Virus record (IMG/VR): IMGVR_UViG_3300008450_000172
Span: 1 to 36,171 of that record
DNA length: 36,171 nt
Source: a virus
Reading direction: 5' to 3' (one strand)
Part shown: positions 1-5,758 of the stretch, in pieces
Layout of the letters: the number at the start of each line of letters is the position of its first letter
Position numbering within the stretch: the stretch's first letter is position 1
Position numbers and translations under genes: made by a program
The notes under the pieces: generated by a model
What the model saw: only the letters and a program-made list of their open reading frames with translations
Databases searched by the model: none
Told to the model about the DNA's origin: nothing

Positions 1-105
1 TACATCAAGTATGTGACGGACAAGCAATATCGTTCCTACAGCGAAACGGCAAAGCGTTGGTACAAGCCGTACAAGTGCAGTAGCTGCACAACACCCAAGC
101 AAGCG
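1..105. repeat. Terminal direct repeat, left copy (circular-assembly overlap)
   Basis: These 105 bases are identical to 36067-36171. The open frame that runs off the right end continues in frame here, so the repeat is best explained as overlap of a circular contig (unit length 36,066 bp), not as a biological insertion repeat. Confidence 0.93.
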
Positions 106-537
106 GAGCCAGCACACTACGGCCCACTGTTTGACGCAGACGCGCACTTCGGGAAATCGCTCAGTGTGTATGACGAGGCATCCAGTAAGCAAGCGGAGCC
201 AGAAACCCAACTAGGCTGGCTGCGCTACGAAAAATTACGCAAGCTATCGCCCGTGCAATATGCAGAGCTACACAAACGTAACTTGCAAGGCGAGTTTTTT
301 GATTCGATGGTTGATGCGTTGCCCGAGCCTTCTACGCCTAAGCCTTGGGAGCCAGCTATCAAGGAATCGTTGACAACTCCCGAAGGCTACACGCTGGTGC
401 CGATAGTCGCCACACCTGAAATGATGGCGGCTGGTGATGAAGTTGAGGACTTGTATCGCAGAGGCACACCTGAGACATGGGGCAAGGTTTACCGCGCAAT
501 GCTTGCAGCCGCGCCAACTCCACCGGAGGCGGCATGA
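1..537 (+). CDS. C-terminal part of the Ea22-like early protein that spans the join
   Basis: This is the 3' part of the gene that starts at 35482 and crosses the circle junction; joined, it encodes about 373 residues. The frame is open from base 1 (TAC ATC AAG), so the GTG at 13 is not a real start. The part holds a Trp/Tyr/Cys-rich block (WYKPYKCSSC), two KQAEP linker repeats, and a C-terminal module with VPIVATPEMMAAGDEVE and YRAMLAAAP. Modules of this kind close many phage early proteins of the Ea22/DUF551 type, whose role is unknown. The stop overlaps the next ATG (ATGA at 534-537). Confidence 0.85.
   Translation, partial: YIKYVTDKQYRSYSETAKRWYKPYKCSSCTTPKQAEPAHYGPLFDADAHFGKSLSVYDEASSKQAEPETQLGWLRYEKLRKLSPVQYAELHKRNLQGEFFDSMVDALPEPSTPKPWEPAIKESLTTPEGYTLVPIVATPEMMAAGDEVEDLYRRGTPETWGKVYRAMLAAAPTPPEAA
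97..202 (+). repeat. Two copies of a 16-bp in-frame repeat (KQAEP linker)
   Basis: AAGCAAGCGGAGCCAG occurs exactly at 97-112 and 187-202, and a third time at 35941-35956. All three are in the same frame of the same gene and encode K-Q-A-E-P plus the next base. They separate the protein's modules. Confidence 0.85.
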
Positions 538-710
538 CCCACCATCAATATCAATCCATAAGCGGACAGATTGCATTTTGGGGCCTTGTCATATTGGCAG
601 TGGTAAGCGATGAAGCGTGGGCATGTGCGTTTCTACTGGGCATGGCATTGGTGCAGATTGTTGTCAACCTTCGCAGGCATTGGCAGGTTTTAGGGGAGCA
701 AGACCAATGA
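534..710 (+). CDS. Small two-helix membrane protein (58 aa)
   Basis: Starts at an ATG overlapping the preceding stop (ATGA), with GGAGG about 6 nt upstream; a longer frame from 477 is open but has no such site. After a polar N-terminus come two hydrophobic stretches (FWGLVILAVV and ACAFLLGMALVQIVV) and a basic tail with RRHW, so a two-pass inner-membrane hairpin is likely. No family recognised. It belongs to the ATGA-coupled chain of the left early operon. Confidence 0.7.
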   Translation: MTHHQYQSISGQIAFWGLVILAVVSDEAWACAFLLGMALVQIVVNLRRHWQVLGEQDQ

Positions 711-787
711 AGCGCTACACCTACACGCCGAACCCTTGGCCCTTTGGCCCTCGTTCGGCTCAGTTCTGTTCACTGGATTGGATTTGA
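707..787 (+). CDS. Tiny 26-aa ORF, aromatic and proline rich
   Basis: ATG overlaps the preceding stop (ATGA at 707-710) and GGGGAG lies upstream. The product is 26 residues, beginning MKRYTYTPNPWPFGP. Support comes only from start geometry and from filling the gap between two coupled genes. It could instead be a translated leader that hands ribosomes to the next ATG one base after its stop. Function unknown. Confidence 0.5.
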   Translation: MKRYTYTPNPWPFGPRSAQFCSLDWI

Positions 788-788
788 C

Positions 789-1043
789 ATGACCGACATC
801 ATCAAACTGGCTAGAGAGGCTGGGTTTTCAGGAAGCGTTGCAAAGATGTGGGGGCATCACTTTGAGCGCTTCGCGGAGCTTGTAACCGTACCCATGAAGG
901 CTGATGCGGAGCGGTGGCGCTATTCGGTAACCATCGGAGGTAATCAAACAATGAACTGGCTAGACGTTTACGACGATTGGGATGGTGACGGAGATTTCAC
1001 CGACCAGATTGACGCAGCACGGGCAAAGGAGCAGACACCATGA
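789..1043 (+). CDS. Hypothetical early phage protein (84 aa)
   Basis: Starts at ATG 789, one base past the 26-aa ORF; a frame from 744 exists but begins inside that ORF. The N-terminal half (LAREAGFSG, then HFERFAELV) resembles a short helical segment common in early-operon proteins of betaproteobacterial phages. The C-terminal half is acidic (YDDWDGDGDF). No enzyme motif seen. Its stop overlaps the next ATG. Confidence 0.72.
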   Translation: MTDIIKLAREAGFSGSVAKMWGHHFERFAELVTVPMKADAERWRYSVTIGGNQTMNWLDVYDDWDGDGDFTDQIDAARAKEQTP

Positions 1044-1249
1044 GCAAAACACCATTTTTCATAGCAGCCTATGCGCTGGCTTCAATCTTCACTTTCGGCC
1101 ACTCATTCAGCCGCCAAGCTGAGACTTACGCGCTCACGACTGAGGTGAAGGCCGTAAACAGTGATGAGCGCCGCGCTACGTTCGCCCTAGCTGCGTCTGT
1201 AGCTTGGCCGCTCTATTGGAGTGTTGCCATTCAGGAGGGGAAGCAATGA
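1040..1249 (+). CDS. Small membrane or exported protein (69 aa)
   Basis: ATGA overlap with the gene before, preceded by AAAGGAG. The N-terminus (SKTPFFIAAYALASIFTFG) is a hydrophobic segment fit for a signal anchor, and a second one (ATFALAASVAWPLYWSVAI) lies near the C-terminus, with a polar loop between. Function unknown; other small membrane proteins sit in the same operon (534-710, 31700-31858, 32404-32499). Confidence 0.68.
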   Translation: MSKTPFFIAAYALASIFTFGHSFSRQAETYALTTEVKAVNSDERRATFALAASVAWPLYWSVAIQEGKQ

Positions 1250-1386
1250 GCGACGGCGGCAAGGGCGACAAGCAGCGCCCGACAGATCACGAAGCATTCA
1301 GCAAAGCCTTTGAGCGCATCTTCGGCAAGAAGCCTAGCGATGAACAGCAGAAGGCATACGAGCAGCAACAAGGAGAGAGCAAATGA
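1246..1386 (+). CDS. Small hydrophilic phage protein (46 aa)
   Basis: ATGA overlap at 1246-1249 with AGGAGGGG just upstream. The N-terminus MSDGGKGDKQRPTDH and the centre FERIFGKK match a small soluble protein I associate with many Burkholderiales prophages, of unknown role; the C-terminus is Gln-rich. Its stop overlaps the next start at 1383. Confidence 0.72.
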   Translation: MSDGGKGDKQRPTDHEAFSKAFERIFGKKPSDEQQKAYEQQQGESK

Positions 1387-1604
1387 GCAAGATTCAGATT
1401 CAATTTAAAAACCCTGACGCTATTTGGGAAATGGTCAACGCAAAGCACCCACTGCCCGACGATGAGGACGACATAACTCCGCGCATGGAAAAAGAGCGCG
1501 AGGAGCTTTTGGACAAGTATTTTCAGTACGGCGATTACGGCGTAATTGAGATTGACCCCGCAACGATGGAGTGCAAGCTACTGCCTCGAAAGGAATGGAA
1601 ATGA
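1383..1604 (+). CDS. Acidic hypothetical protein (73 aa)
   Basis: ATGA overlap with the previous gene and a GGAGAG site upstream. Very acidic (PLPDDEDDITPRMEKEREE) and soluble, with a C-terminal beta-like segment (YGVIEIDPATMECKLLP). I associate this pattern with small uncharacterised early phage proteins. It directly precedes the excisionase candidate with another ATGA overlap, so the two are probably translated together. Confidence 0.72.
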   Translation: MSKIQIQFKNPDAIWEMVNAKHPLPDDEDDITPRMEKEREELLDKYFQYGDYGVIEIDPATMECKLLPRKEWK

Positions 1605-1798
1605 CCGAAAAAATCCTAGTCCCCGTAAGCGAAGCAGCTCAGATGCTTTCAATCGGTGAATCAACCCTTTGGCGCGACTCCAAGGCGGGAAAGATTCCAG
1701 CGCCTGTGAAGATTGGCGGGGCTACTCGCTGGCGGGTTGCTGATCTGCTTGCGTTTGTAGCCAATGCGCCCACCATGTCATCAACTCCCGCCTCTTAG
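1601..1798 (+). CDS. AlpA-family excisionase / transcription factor candidate (65 aa)
   Basis: ATG overlaps the previous stop (1601-1604). The whole product fits the AlpA/MerR-type winged helix-turn-helix of small excisionases: VSEAAQMLSIGESTLWRD (recognition region), PAPVKIGGATRWRVADLLAFV (wing and final helix). Such proteins bind attP arms, bend DNA and direct integrase to excision, and some activate integrase genes. Being last in the left early operon and tail-to-tail with the integrase supports an Xis role. Its last 77 coding bases are antisense to the integrase 3' end. Confidence 0.78.
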   Translation: MTEKILVPVSEAAQMLSIGESTLWRDSKAGKIPAPVKIGGATRWRVADLLAFVANAPTMSSTPAS

Positions 1799-2867
1799 GT
1801 AGGTAAGAAGCGCGGTTGTACGCTGCGCGGACCTCATCAGTCTCTTTATGGGAAAGCTGGCGCTCTATCACGTCATGGGCAAACCCTGAATGCTCGTTCA
1901 AGACGGTAGACGCCAGCGCCCTGAAGCCGTGCGCAGTCATACGCCCACGGTATCCCAAGCGGTACAAGGCAAACAGTAGCGTGTTTTCGCTAATCGGTGC
2001 TTTTGGCTTAAGCGGGGAAGCCAGCACGAATTGCTTATCCCCGTTTATCAATTCCAGCCCTTTCAAAATCTTTTGGGCTGCGTCACTCAGGGGAACCACA
2101 TGCGGTTTTCCCATCTTCATGCGCTCCTCTGGAATCACCCAGACAGTGCCACCCTCTTTTAGTTCACCCCACTCCATAAGCCGTAGCTCAGTAGGTCGCA
2201 CGAACACATGCGCCAGAAACTGAAGGCCCAAGCGCGTCACCGGCTCTTCATAGCCCCTGATCGCTCTAAGCAATGCCCCCGCCTCATCGGGAGGGATTGA
2301 CGCCATCGGCGCTTTAGTCTTTCGCGCCTGAAGCACCCGCACCAGATTGGAGGCCGGATGGTTTTCCAATATGCCAGCGTCTAGCGCGTAATCAAAAACC
2401 ATGCCAATACGCCCCGCCACTCTATGCGCGGTTTCGTTGACGCCCGTAGCCTGCACAGCCTGCACCACAGAAACAAGCTCAGAGCGCGTCAGGGCTGTGA
2501 TTGATGCATTGCCTATGCGCGGGAAAACAAAGCGCTCCAAGCTGTTTACAACCTGAATCTGATGCTTCCCGTTGGACAGCGTGGGTAACTTCAATTCAAG
2601 CCAATCACGCGCCACAGCTTCAAACGTCACCACCTTGACGGGCTGCACCTCCTTTGCCCCCAAATGCGCTTTACGGGCATCGGCAAGGCTCATATCAGGA
2701 TAGCGGCCATATGTGCGGGTAGCCTGCTTTCCGGCCTTGGTGTAGTTCGCCCTCCAACTCTTACCACCAGCGGGAGATACGAACAGGTACAGCCCCGCGC
2801 CGTCTGCCAGCTTGTAAGGCTTGTCTTTGGGTTTGGCTGCTTCAACAGCTTTTACGGTAAGAGTCAT
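1722..2867 (-). CDS. int: Tyrosine integrase, P4/DUF4102 type (381 aa)
   Basis: Site-specific recombinase for phage integration and excision. Residues 1-80 form the DUF4102-like arm-binding domain (KLADGAGLYLFV, TYGRYPDMSLADARK). Residues 83-175 look like the core-binding domain. The catalytic domain carries R224 (RPTELRL), H313-x-x-R316 (HGFR), H340 (QLSH) and the probable nucleophile Y350 (AAYNRA). A frame upstream to 2969 is open, but homologues start at MTLTVK, so I place the ATG at 2867. That ATG lies inside one of several TACCATG repeats, suggesting integrase or Xis binds its own start region. The gene converges on the excisionase candidate. Confidence 0.95.
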   Translation of the reverse strand: MTLTVKAVEAAKPKDKPYKLADGAGLYLFVSPAGGKSWRANYTKAGKQATRTYGRYPDMSLADARKAHLGAKEVQPVKVVTFEAVARDWLELKLPTLSNGKHQIQVVNSLERFVFPRIGNASITALTRSELVSVVQAVQATGVNETAHRVAGRIGMVFDYALDAGILENHPASNLVRVLQARKTKAPMASIPPDEAGALLRAIRGYEEPVTRLGLQFLAHVFVRPTELRLMEWGELKEGGTVWVIPEERMKMGKPHVVPLSDAAQKILKGLELINGDKQFVLASPLKPKAPISENTLLFALYRLGYRGRMTAHGFRALASTVLNEHSGFAHDVIERQLSHKETDEVRAAYNRASYLPKRRELMTWWAHWLQTQADQQPASE

Positions 2868-2930
2868 GGTATCGCCTAGAGTCTGTACCATGCTCCGTAC
2901 CATGTTTGGCGCTTGGCTGGCATGGTATCG
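2865..2930. repeat. Four TACCATG repeats at the integrase start
   Basis: On the + strand, CATGGTATCG occurs at 2865-2874 and 2921-2930, and its inverse-type GTACCATG at 2885-2892 and 2897-2904 (12-bp step). The outer copies face one way and the inner pair the other. One outer copy contains the integrase ATG. Arm-type attP sites or an autoregulatory operator are the natural readings; neither is proven. Confidence 0.6.
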
Positions 2931-2973
2931 GCATGGGTGTCTGTAGGCGATTATGGATGCTTTGCCCAATGAA

Positions 2974-3005
2974 AAAGCCCCGAACCGTATAACGATTGGG
3001 GCTTT
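2974..3005. terminator. Hairpin AAAGCCCC / GGGGCTTT upstream of int
   Basis: Perfect 8-bp arms at 2974-2981 and 2998-3005, with a small inner stem in the loop. Read on the - strand, the hairpin is followed by a five-T run, so it would stop transcription coming towards int from the attP side. On the + strand the tail is TTTCTT, weaker. Such hairpins often accompany attachment sites next to tRNA genes. Confidence 0.65.
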
Positions 3006-3013
3006 CTTAGACT

Positions 3014-3023
3014 GCTATATAGC
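3014..3023. other. Perfect 10-bp palindrome GCTATATAGC
   Basis: Self-complementary 10-mer lying between the terminator hairpin and the tRNA-like attP core. It could be part of the attachment region or an operator. No further support. Confidence 0.3.
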
Positions 3024-3028
3024 TTATC

Positions 3029-3045
3029 TGGAGGAGAAGGAGGGA
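3029..3045. other. attP: Candidate attP core (tRNA 3'-end-like)
   Basis: Read on the - strand, these 17 bases have the layout of a tRNA 3' end: T60, T-stem CCCTC (61-65, with the conserved C61), acceptor strand CTTCTCC (66-72), base 73 and CCA. The match stops where the T-loop would begin. The acceptor and T-stem resemble a serine-type tRNA, but base 73 is T where serine tRNAs have G. The place, just upstream of a P4-type int, is where such phages carry attP. Confidence 0.42.
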
Positions 3046-3082
3046 GCCAAAAACCTATATGAATCATAGCTGTTTTTCAGAA

Positions 3083-3105
3083 ATGCCATGATTTATGCCA
3101 TGATT
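3083..3105. repeat. Tandem ATGCCATGATT repeats (12-bp step)
   Basis: ATGCCATGATT occurs at 3083-3093 and again at 3095-3105. The copies lie on the far side of the candidate attP core from int, fitting integrase or excisionase arm sites. Confidence 0.55.
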
Positions 3106-3192
3106 GGCGCTAGGCTTGGATTTGAATCCCTGCGCGGGAGATTGCATCATGCGAACACGGCCAAACCCTACACTCACATAAAAGGAGCGCAC

Positions 3193-3459
3193 ATGATTGA
3201 CCTATTCAAGCCGCCAACAGTCGGCACACCCGATGGACTACGCGCCGTGTCCAAGGAAGAACTGAAGAAGCGCCAGATTGAAATGGCCGACTCCATGCGC
3301 AACGCATACCCCTCTGGCGGCTTGTATGGCCTTATGAGAGGCCATGACGAAGCGCAAAGCGTCTACAACCAACAAATGCGCACAATGCTTGACAACGTGG
3401 GCAAACCTAAAAAGCGCACGATCTGGCAGCGCTTGCAGTTGTGGTGGGCTAGCCGTTAA
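3193..3459 (+). CDS. Lone + strand hypothetical gene (88 aa)
   Basis: The ATG at 3193 has AAAGGAG six bases upstream; the open frame reaches back to 3088, across the attP repeats, without such a site. The product starts with a short hydrophobic segment, is rich in Lys/Arg/Gln, has GGLYGLMRGHDEAQS in the middle and ends WQRLQLWWASR. No known domain. It sits alone between attP and the convergent late operon, so it would be transcribed separately in the lysogen, as a cargo gene might be. Its stop codon forms the first arm of a strong hairpin. Confidence 0.65.
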   Translation: MIDLFKPPTVGTPDGLRAVSKEELKKRQIEMADSMRNAYPSGGLYGLMRGHDEAQSVYNQQMRTMLDNVGKPKKRTIWQRLQLWWASR

Positions 3460-3485
3460 GGATGTCCAGAAAGTGGACACCCTTA
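3457..3485. terminator. Strong hairpin at the convergent junction
   Basis: Arms 3457-3468 and 3474-3485 pair at 11 of 12 positions around a GAAAG loop and include the TAA of the upstream + gene. There is no long T run, so it may act as an RNA 3' end or a weak two-way terminator between this gene and the late transcript arriving from the other side. Confidence 0.5.
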
Positions 3486-3514
3486 AGGAGGCTCACAAAG
3501 TGGGCACCCTTTAA
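3470..3514. repeat. Imperfect direct repeat AAAGTGGACACCCTTA
   Basis: AAAGTGGACACCCTTA at 3470-3485 recurs as AAAGTGGGCACCCTTT at 3497-3512, a 27-bp step. The second copy runs into the stop codon of the phosphoesterase gene. It may be a duplication of part of the hairpin. Confidence 0.55.
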
Positions 3515-4308
3515 GCCGCCTTCTGCGTATATTCGCCAATCGTGATTTCCGAATAGCGCTGGTTGATGTAGTCCAATGTGATAAACATGGGGTCAAACTG
3601 CCCTTCATGCACGTCATACAACATCAGGAAACCGCGCCAATGGCGGTTACCCTGCGGCCCAAGATACGACTCCTGATGCTCATAGCAGCTTCCGGCAATG
3701 ATGCTCACAATCTCCGCGCCGTCAGCCTTAAACGCCGTGGCGATCTGCCTGCCCTGCTGATGGCCTGCAATGCAGCTTTGGTGCTTCTTGTTCAATTGAG
3801 CCTGTGCGCTGGAGGCTGGTCGGCCCATAACGCCGGTTTGGAAAAAGTGAGAAAAGGCGATTCCCTCGATGTTCACCACCTCTAAGAACTTGTGAACCTC
3901 CCAGCCATCCTCTGCATATCCGAGGTTGTCAGTCGATAGCAGGCCATCCAATGCGGGGTCTTTCTCGACGGCACGGTTTATGCGGTCCTCATGGTTGCCC
4001 AAGGTCATCACCATGCGCGGCTTGTACTGCTTTTCCTTGTTGCGCCGTGCCTTGTCGTTGTACTCCCATAGCGGAGTGAGAAAAGCGCACATGGCATCTT
4101 TCGCCGCTTCAATGTCTTTCTTGTAGCGCCTGCCCTCGAATGAGCGCATCCCCTTGTCATAGCTCGATAGGCTGGGCATGTCGGCAAAGTCGCCGATACA
4201 CACCACGACTTCGGGCTTCTTTTCGACCATGTACGTGCCGATGCGCGTCAGAAATGTGAAGTCGATACCTGGCTTCGCTTGCACGTCAGGGAGTACGAGT
4301 ATTTTCAT
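3511..4308 (-). CDS. Calcineurin-like metallophosphoesterase (265 aa)
   Basis: Predicted metal-dependent phosphatase or nuclease. Motifs from the ATG at 4308: D8-V-Q10 (usual D-x-H), GDFAD at 39-43, GNHED at 104-108, SH154 and GHQQ at 182-185 (usual GHxH). Two metal-ligand histidines are thus replaced by Gln, while the GNHE centre is intact. The ATG overlaps the preceding stop (ATGA), better supported than the frame start at 4338. It is the last late gene, after the lysis genes. Substrate unknown; phage relatives are annotated only as phosphoesterases. Confidence 0.82.
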   Translation of the reverse strand: MKILVLPDVQAKPGIDFTFLTRIGTYMVEKKPEVVVCIGDFADMPSLSSYDKGMRSFEGRRYKKDIEAAKDAMCAFLTPLWEYNDKARRNKEKQYKPRMVMTLGNHEDRINRAVEKDPALDGLLSTDNLGYAEDGWEVHKFLEVVNIEGIAFSHFFQTGVMGRPASSAQAQLNKKHQSCIAGHQQGRQIATAFKADGAEIVSIIAGSCYEHQESYLGPQGNRHWRGFLMLYDVHEGQFDPMFITLDYINQRYSEITIGEYTQKAA

Positions 4309-4487
4309 GCGGATAGCACCGGTTTGAAGTAGTAGCACTCATGACCATCTAGCTCTGTGGTCACGCCGCGCACTACATATTCCTCTTCGATTCGGGGAGG
4401 CATAGCCCAGCAAGTCACGCCCTCGTCAGTGGCTTGGCACAATCTGCACTCTTTGCACGTAGCGCTGTAAATCGGGATGGTTTTCAT
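4305..4487 (-). CDS. Cysteine-rich small protein (60 aa)
   Basis: Starts at the ATG in an ATGA overlap with the 58-aa gene (4484-4487), with GGGGTGGA just upstream; an in-frame ATG at 4502 is the alternative. The N-terminus has C9-x2-C12-x2-C15 and then C25, a possible metal-binding cluster (CKECRLCQATDEGVTCW), with a fifth Cys near the end. Soluble, no family recognised. It overlaps the phosphoesterase start by ATGA. Confidence 0.68.
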   Translation of the reverse strand: MKTIPIYSATCKECRLCQATDEGVTCWAMPPRIEEEYVVRGVTTELDGHECYYFKPVLSA

Positions 4488-4660
4488 ACATCCACCCCGC
4501 AAAAGTTCTTAGGAATGGCGAACTTGTAGAGTCCCGCCTGATGCGCAGCGACTGCTATCAAAATGTTTCCCTTGTCGCACATGGCCGCAACCTCTACGGG
4601 CGGGGTCTGGGCTGTAGCTGAAAAGGCTACGATTGAAGCCAGAATGAGAACGTTGCGCAT
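4484..4660 (-). CDS. Small exported protein with signal peptide (58 aa)
   Basis: ATG at 4660, nine bases past the holin stop, preceded by AAGGGGGA. The first 18 residues (MRNVLILASIVAFSATAQ) look like a Sec signal peptide with an ATA cleavage site. The mature part has two cysteines (AAMCDKG and KNFCGVD) that could form a periplasmic disulfide. There is no lipobox, so it is not a classic Rz1. Placed directly after endolysin and holin, it is a candidate accessory lysis protein. Confidence 0.6.
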   Translation of the reverse strand: MRNVLILASIVAFSATAQTPPVEVAAMCDKGNILIAVAAHQAGLYKFAIPKNFCGVDV

Positions 4661-4669
4661 AAATCCCCC

Positions 4670-5041
4670 TTAGCGGTTACGGATTGAATCTGCTATCGGC
4701 CCTGCTATCTTTTCAACGGAGCGGCCTACCACGTAGCCACCCAAACCAAACTCCACGATGCTCCACAACTTGAGGTATTCAGCCTCTGACAAGTTAGGAG
4801 CTGCCCACCCAAACCAACGGGCAACGATCAACCCGCCAAACACCAGCATGAGCAGTGGTCGCCAGTTCGCAGCAAGCCAATGGGTAGACGCCGCTTCGGT
4901 TTTCACAATGTCGGCCTGAGCCATGAAAACGGCTAGAAAGGTCTGCACCTTCTGTTTTTCAGCTTCGCCAGCGTCAGGCCAGAATTTGTCAATCAGCGTT
5001 TTGCCAGCTTCAAGCGCTGCGGTTACGGGGTCGAGTGCCAT
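4670..5041 (-). CDS. Holin, GTA_holin_3TM-like (123 aa)
   Basis: Predicted inner-membrane pore or disruption protein timing lysis. The N-terminal third is amphipathic (ALEAGKTLIDKFWPD), then come TM segments WRPLLMLVFGGLIVARWFGW and WSIVEFGLGGYVVGRSV. The stretch NWRPLLM is typical of the PF11351 holin family. Its ATG directly follows the endolysin stop (TAA-ATG), so the two are translationally linked in the order endolysin then holin. Confidence 0.82.
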   Translation of the reverse strand: MALDPVTAALEAGKTLIDKFWPDAGEAEKQKVQTFLAVFMAQADIVKTEAASTHWLAANWRPLLMLVFGGLIVARWFGWAAPNLSEAEYLKLWSIVEFGLGGYVVGRSVEKIAGPIADSIRNR

Positions 5042-5515
5042 TTAGATGCCCTTCATCTGGTCAGCAATCCGACGCGCCCACCCTTTGCCGAAGGTGTCCC
5101 ACGTTGATAGCTTGGTCATAAATTCCAGACGTTGCGCGAGAAAGCGCACCGCCACCGATTCAGCGTCCATCCGTTGCACAGTCGCCAGCGTGAGGGGGCC
5201 TAGTACGCCGTCATCTGCGAGATTTAATGCACGTTGTAGAAACCGGATGGCCTGCCCGATTCCGCTGTTTACCGCTGCGTCAAACAGCAGGTAAGCCAGT
5301 GCGGGGGGCAGCTTGTCGCATTGCGCACGGTCCCAATAGTCCCGCTTGTAGATGGCCTTGGCTGCTTCTAGCGTCAGCGCCTTAATGTCAATCTGCGGGT
5401 AAGCGCGTTTGGAGATGCCGAACTTTGTTTCACCGCCAGGGTCGCGGGAATCGTTGACATAGCCGCCTTCATGGGAAATCAGCTTGTCAAAACACTGGTC
5501 AAACCAAGTAGTCAT
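5042..5515 (-). CDS. Endolysin, GH108 N-acetylmuramidase (157 aa)
   Basis: Cuts the glycan strands of peptidoglycan at the end of infection. The N-terminus HEGGYVNDSRDPGGETKFGI is the GH108 signature, with E16 the catalytic glutamate. The second half (FLQRALNLADDGVLGPLTL) is the peptidoglycan-binding-3 region found in this family. Length is normal and no signal peptide is seen, so export depends on the neighbouring holin. The ATG overlaps the stop of the upstream 77-aa gene (5512-5515). Confidence 0.93.
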   Translation of the reverse strand: MTTWFDQCFDKLISHEGGYVNDSRDPGGETKFGISKRAYPQIDIKALTLEAAKAIYKRDYWDRAQCDKLPPALAYLLFDAAVNSGIGQAIRFLQRALNLADDGVLGPLTLATVQRMDAESVAVRFLAQRLEFMTKLSTWDTFGKGWARRIADQMKGI

Positions 5516-5745
5516 TTGTCAGCCTTCTTGTCCAGCTTGTCGCTAATCTCGCGGAACATTTGGCGAATCTCGGAGGCGAACTCCTTGAAGTCGTCGCGCC
5601 TTGTGTAGTCCTTTGCGATTTCCTCCCGAAGTGCGGAAAGGTCTGATTGCAGGCTCTTTACAGCGTCCCAGAGTTGCCGAGCGAACCAGCCGGTAACCGC
5701 CAAGACGGTGCCAGCAGCGAAGTTGAATATGTCTTGGTAGTTCAT
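5512..5745 (-). CDS. TM plus coiled-coil small protein, lysis-linked (77 aa)
   Basis: I start at the ATG at 5745 (MNYQDIFNF), 14 bases past the tailspike stop; the longer frame from 5823 would overlap the tailspike gene. Residues 8-25 (NFAAGTVLAVTGWFARQL) form a membrane segment, followed by a charged heptad-like region to the end (LREEIAKDY, EIRQMFREISDKLDKK). The topology of one N-terminal helix and a coiled coil is that of an inner-membrane spanin (Rz), but small phage proteins of this kind are usually left unnamed. No embedded Rz1 was seen. Confidence 0.72.
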   Translation of the reverse strand: MNYQDIFNFAAGTVLAVTGWFARQLWDAVKSLQSDLSALREEIAKDYTRRDDFKEFASEIRQMFREISDKLDKKADK

Positions 5746-5758
5746 GGCTTGGCCTGCG

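Noticed and set aside
13-15. GTG at 13 as a gene start
   Set aside because: The frame is open upstream across the circular join to an ATG at 35482 with a good ribosome site.
2867-2969. Longer integrase N-terminus (34 extra residues)
   Set aside because: The extra stretch covers the TACCATG repeats and is not typical of the family, which begins close to MTLTVK.
3117-3135. TTTGAATCCCTG resembling a tRNA T-loop
   Set aside because: The base before the loop cannot form the conserved G53-C61 pair and the CCA is out of register; no cloverleaf can be drawn on either strand.
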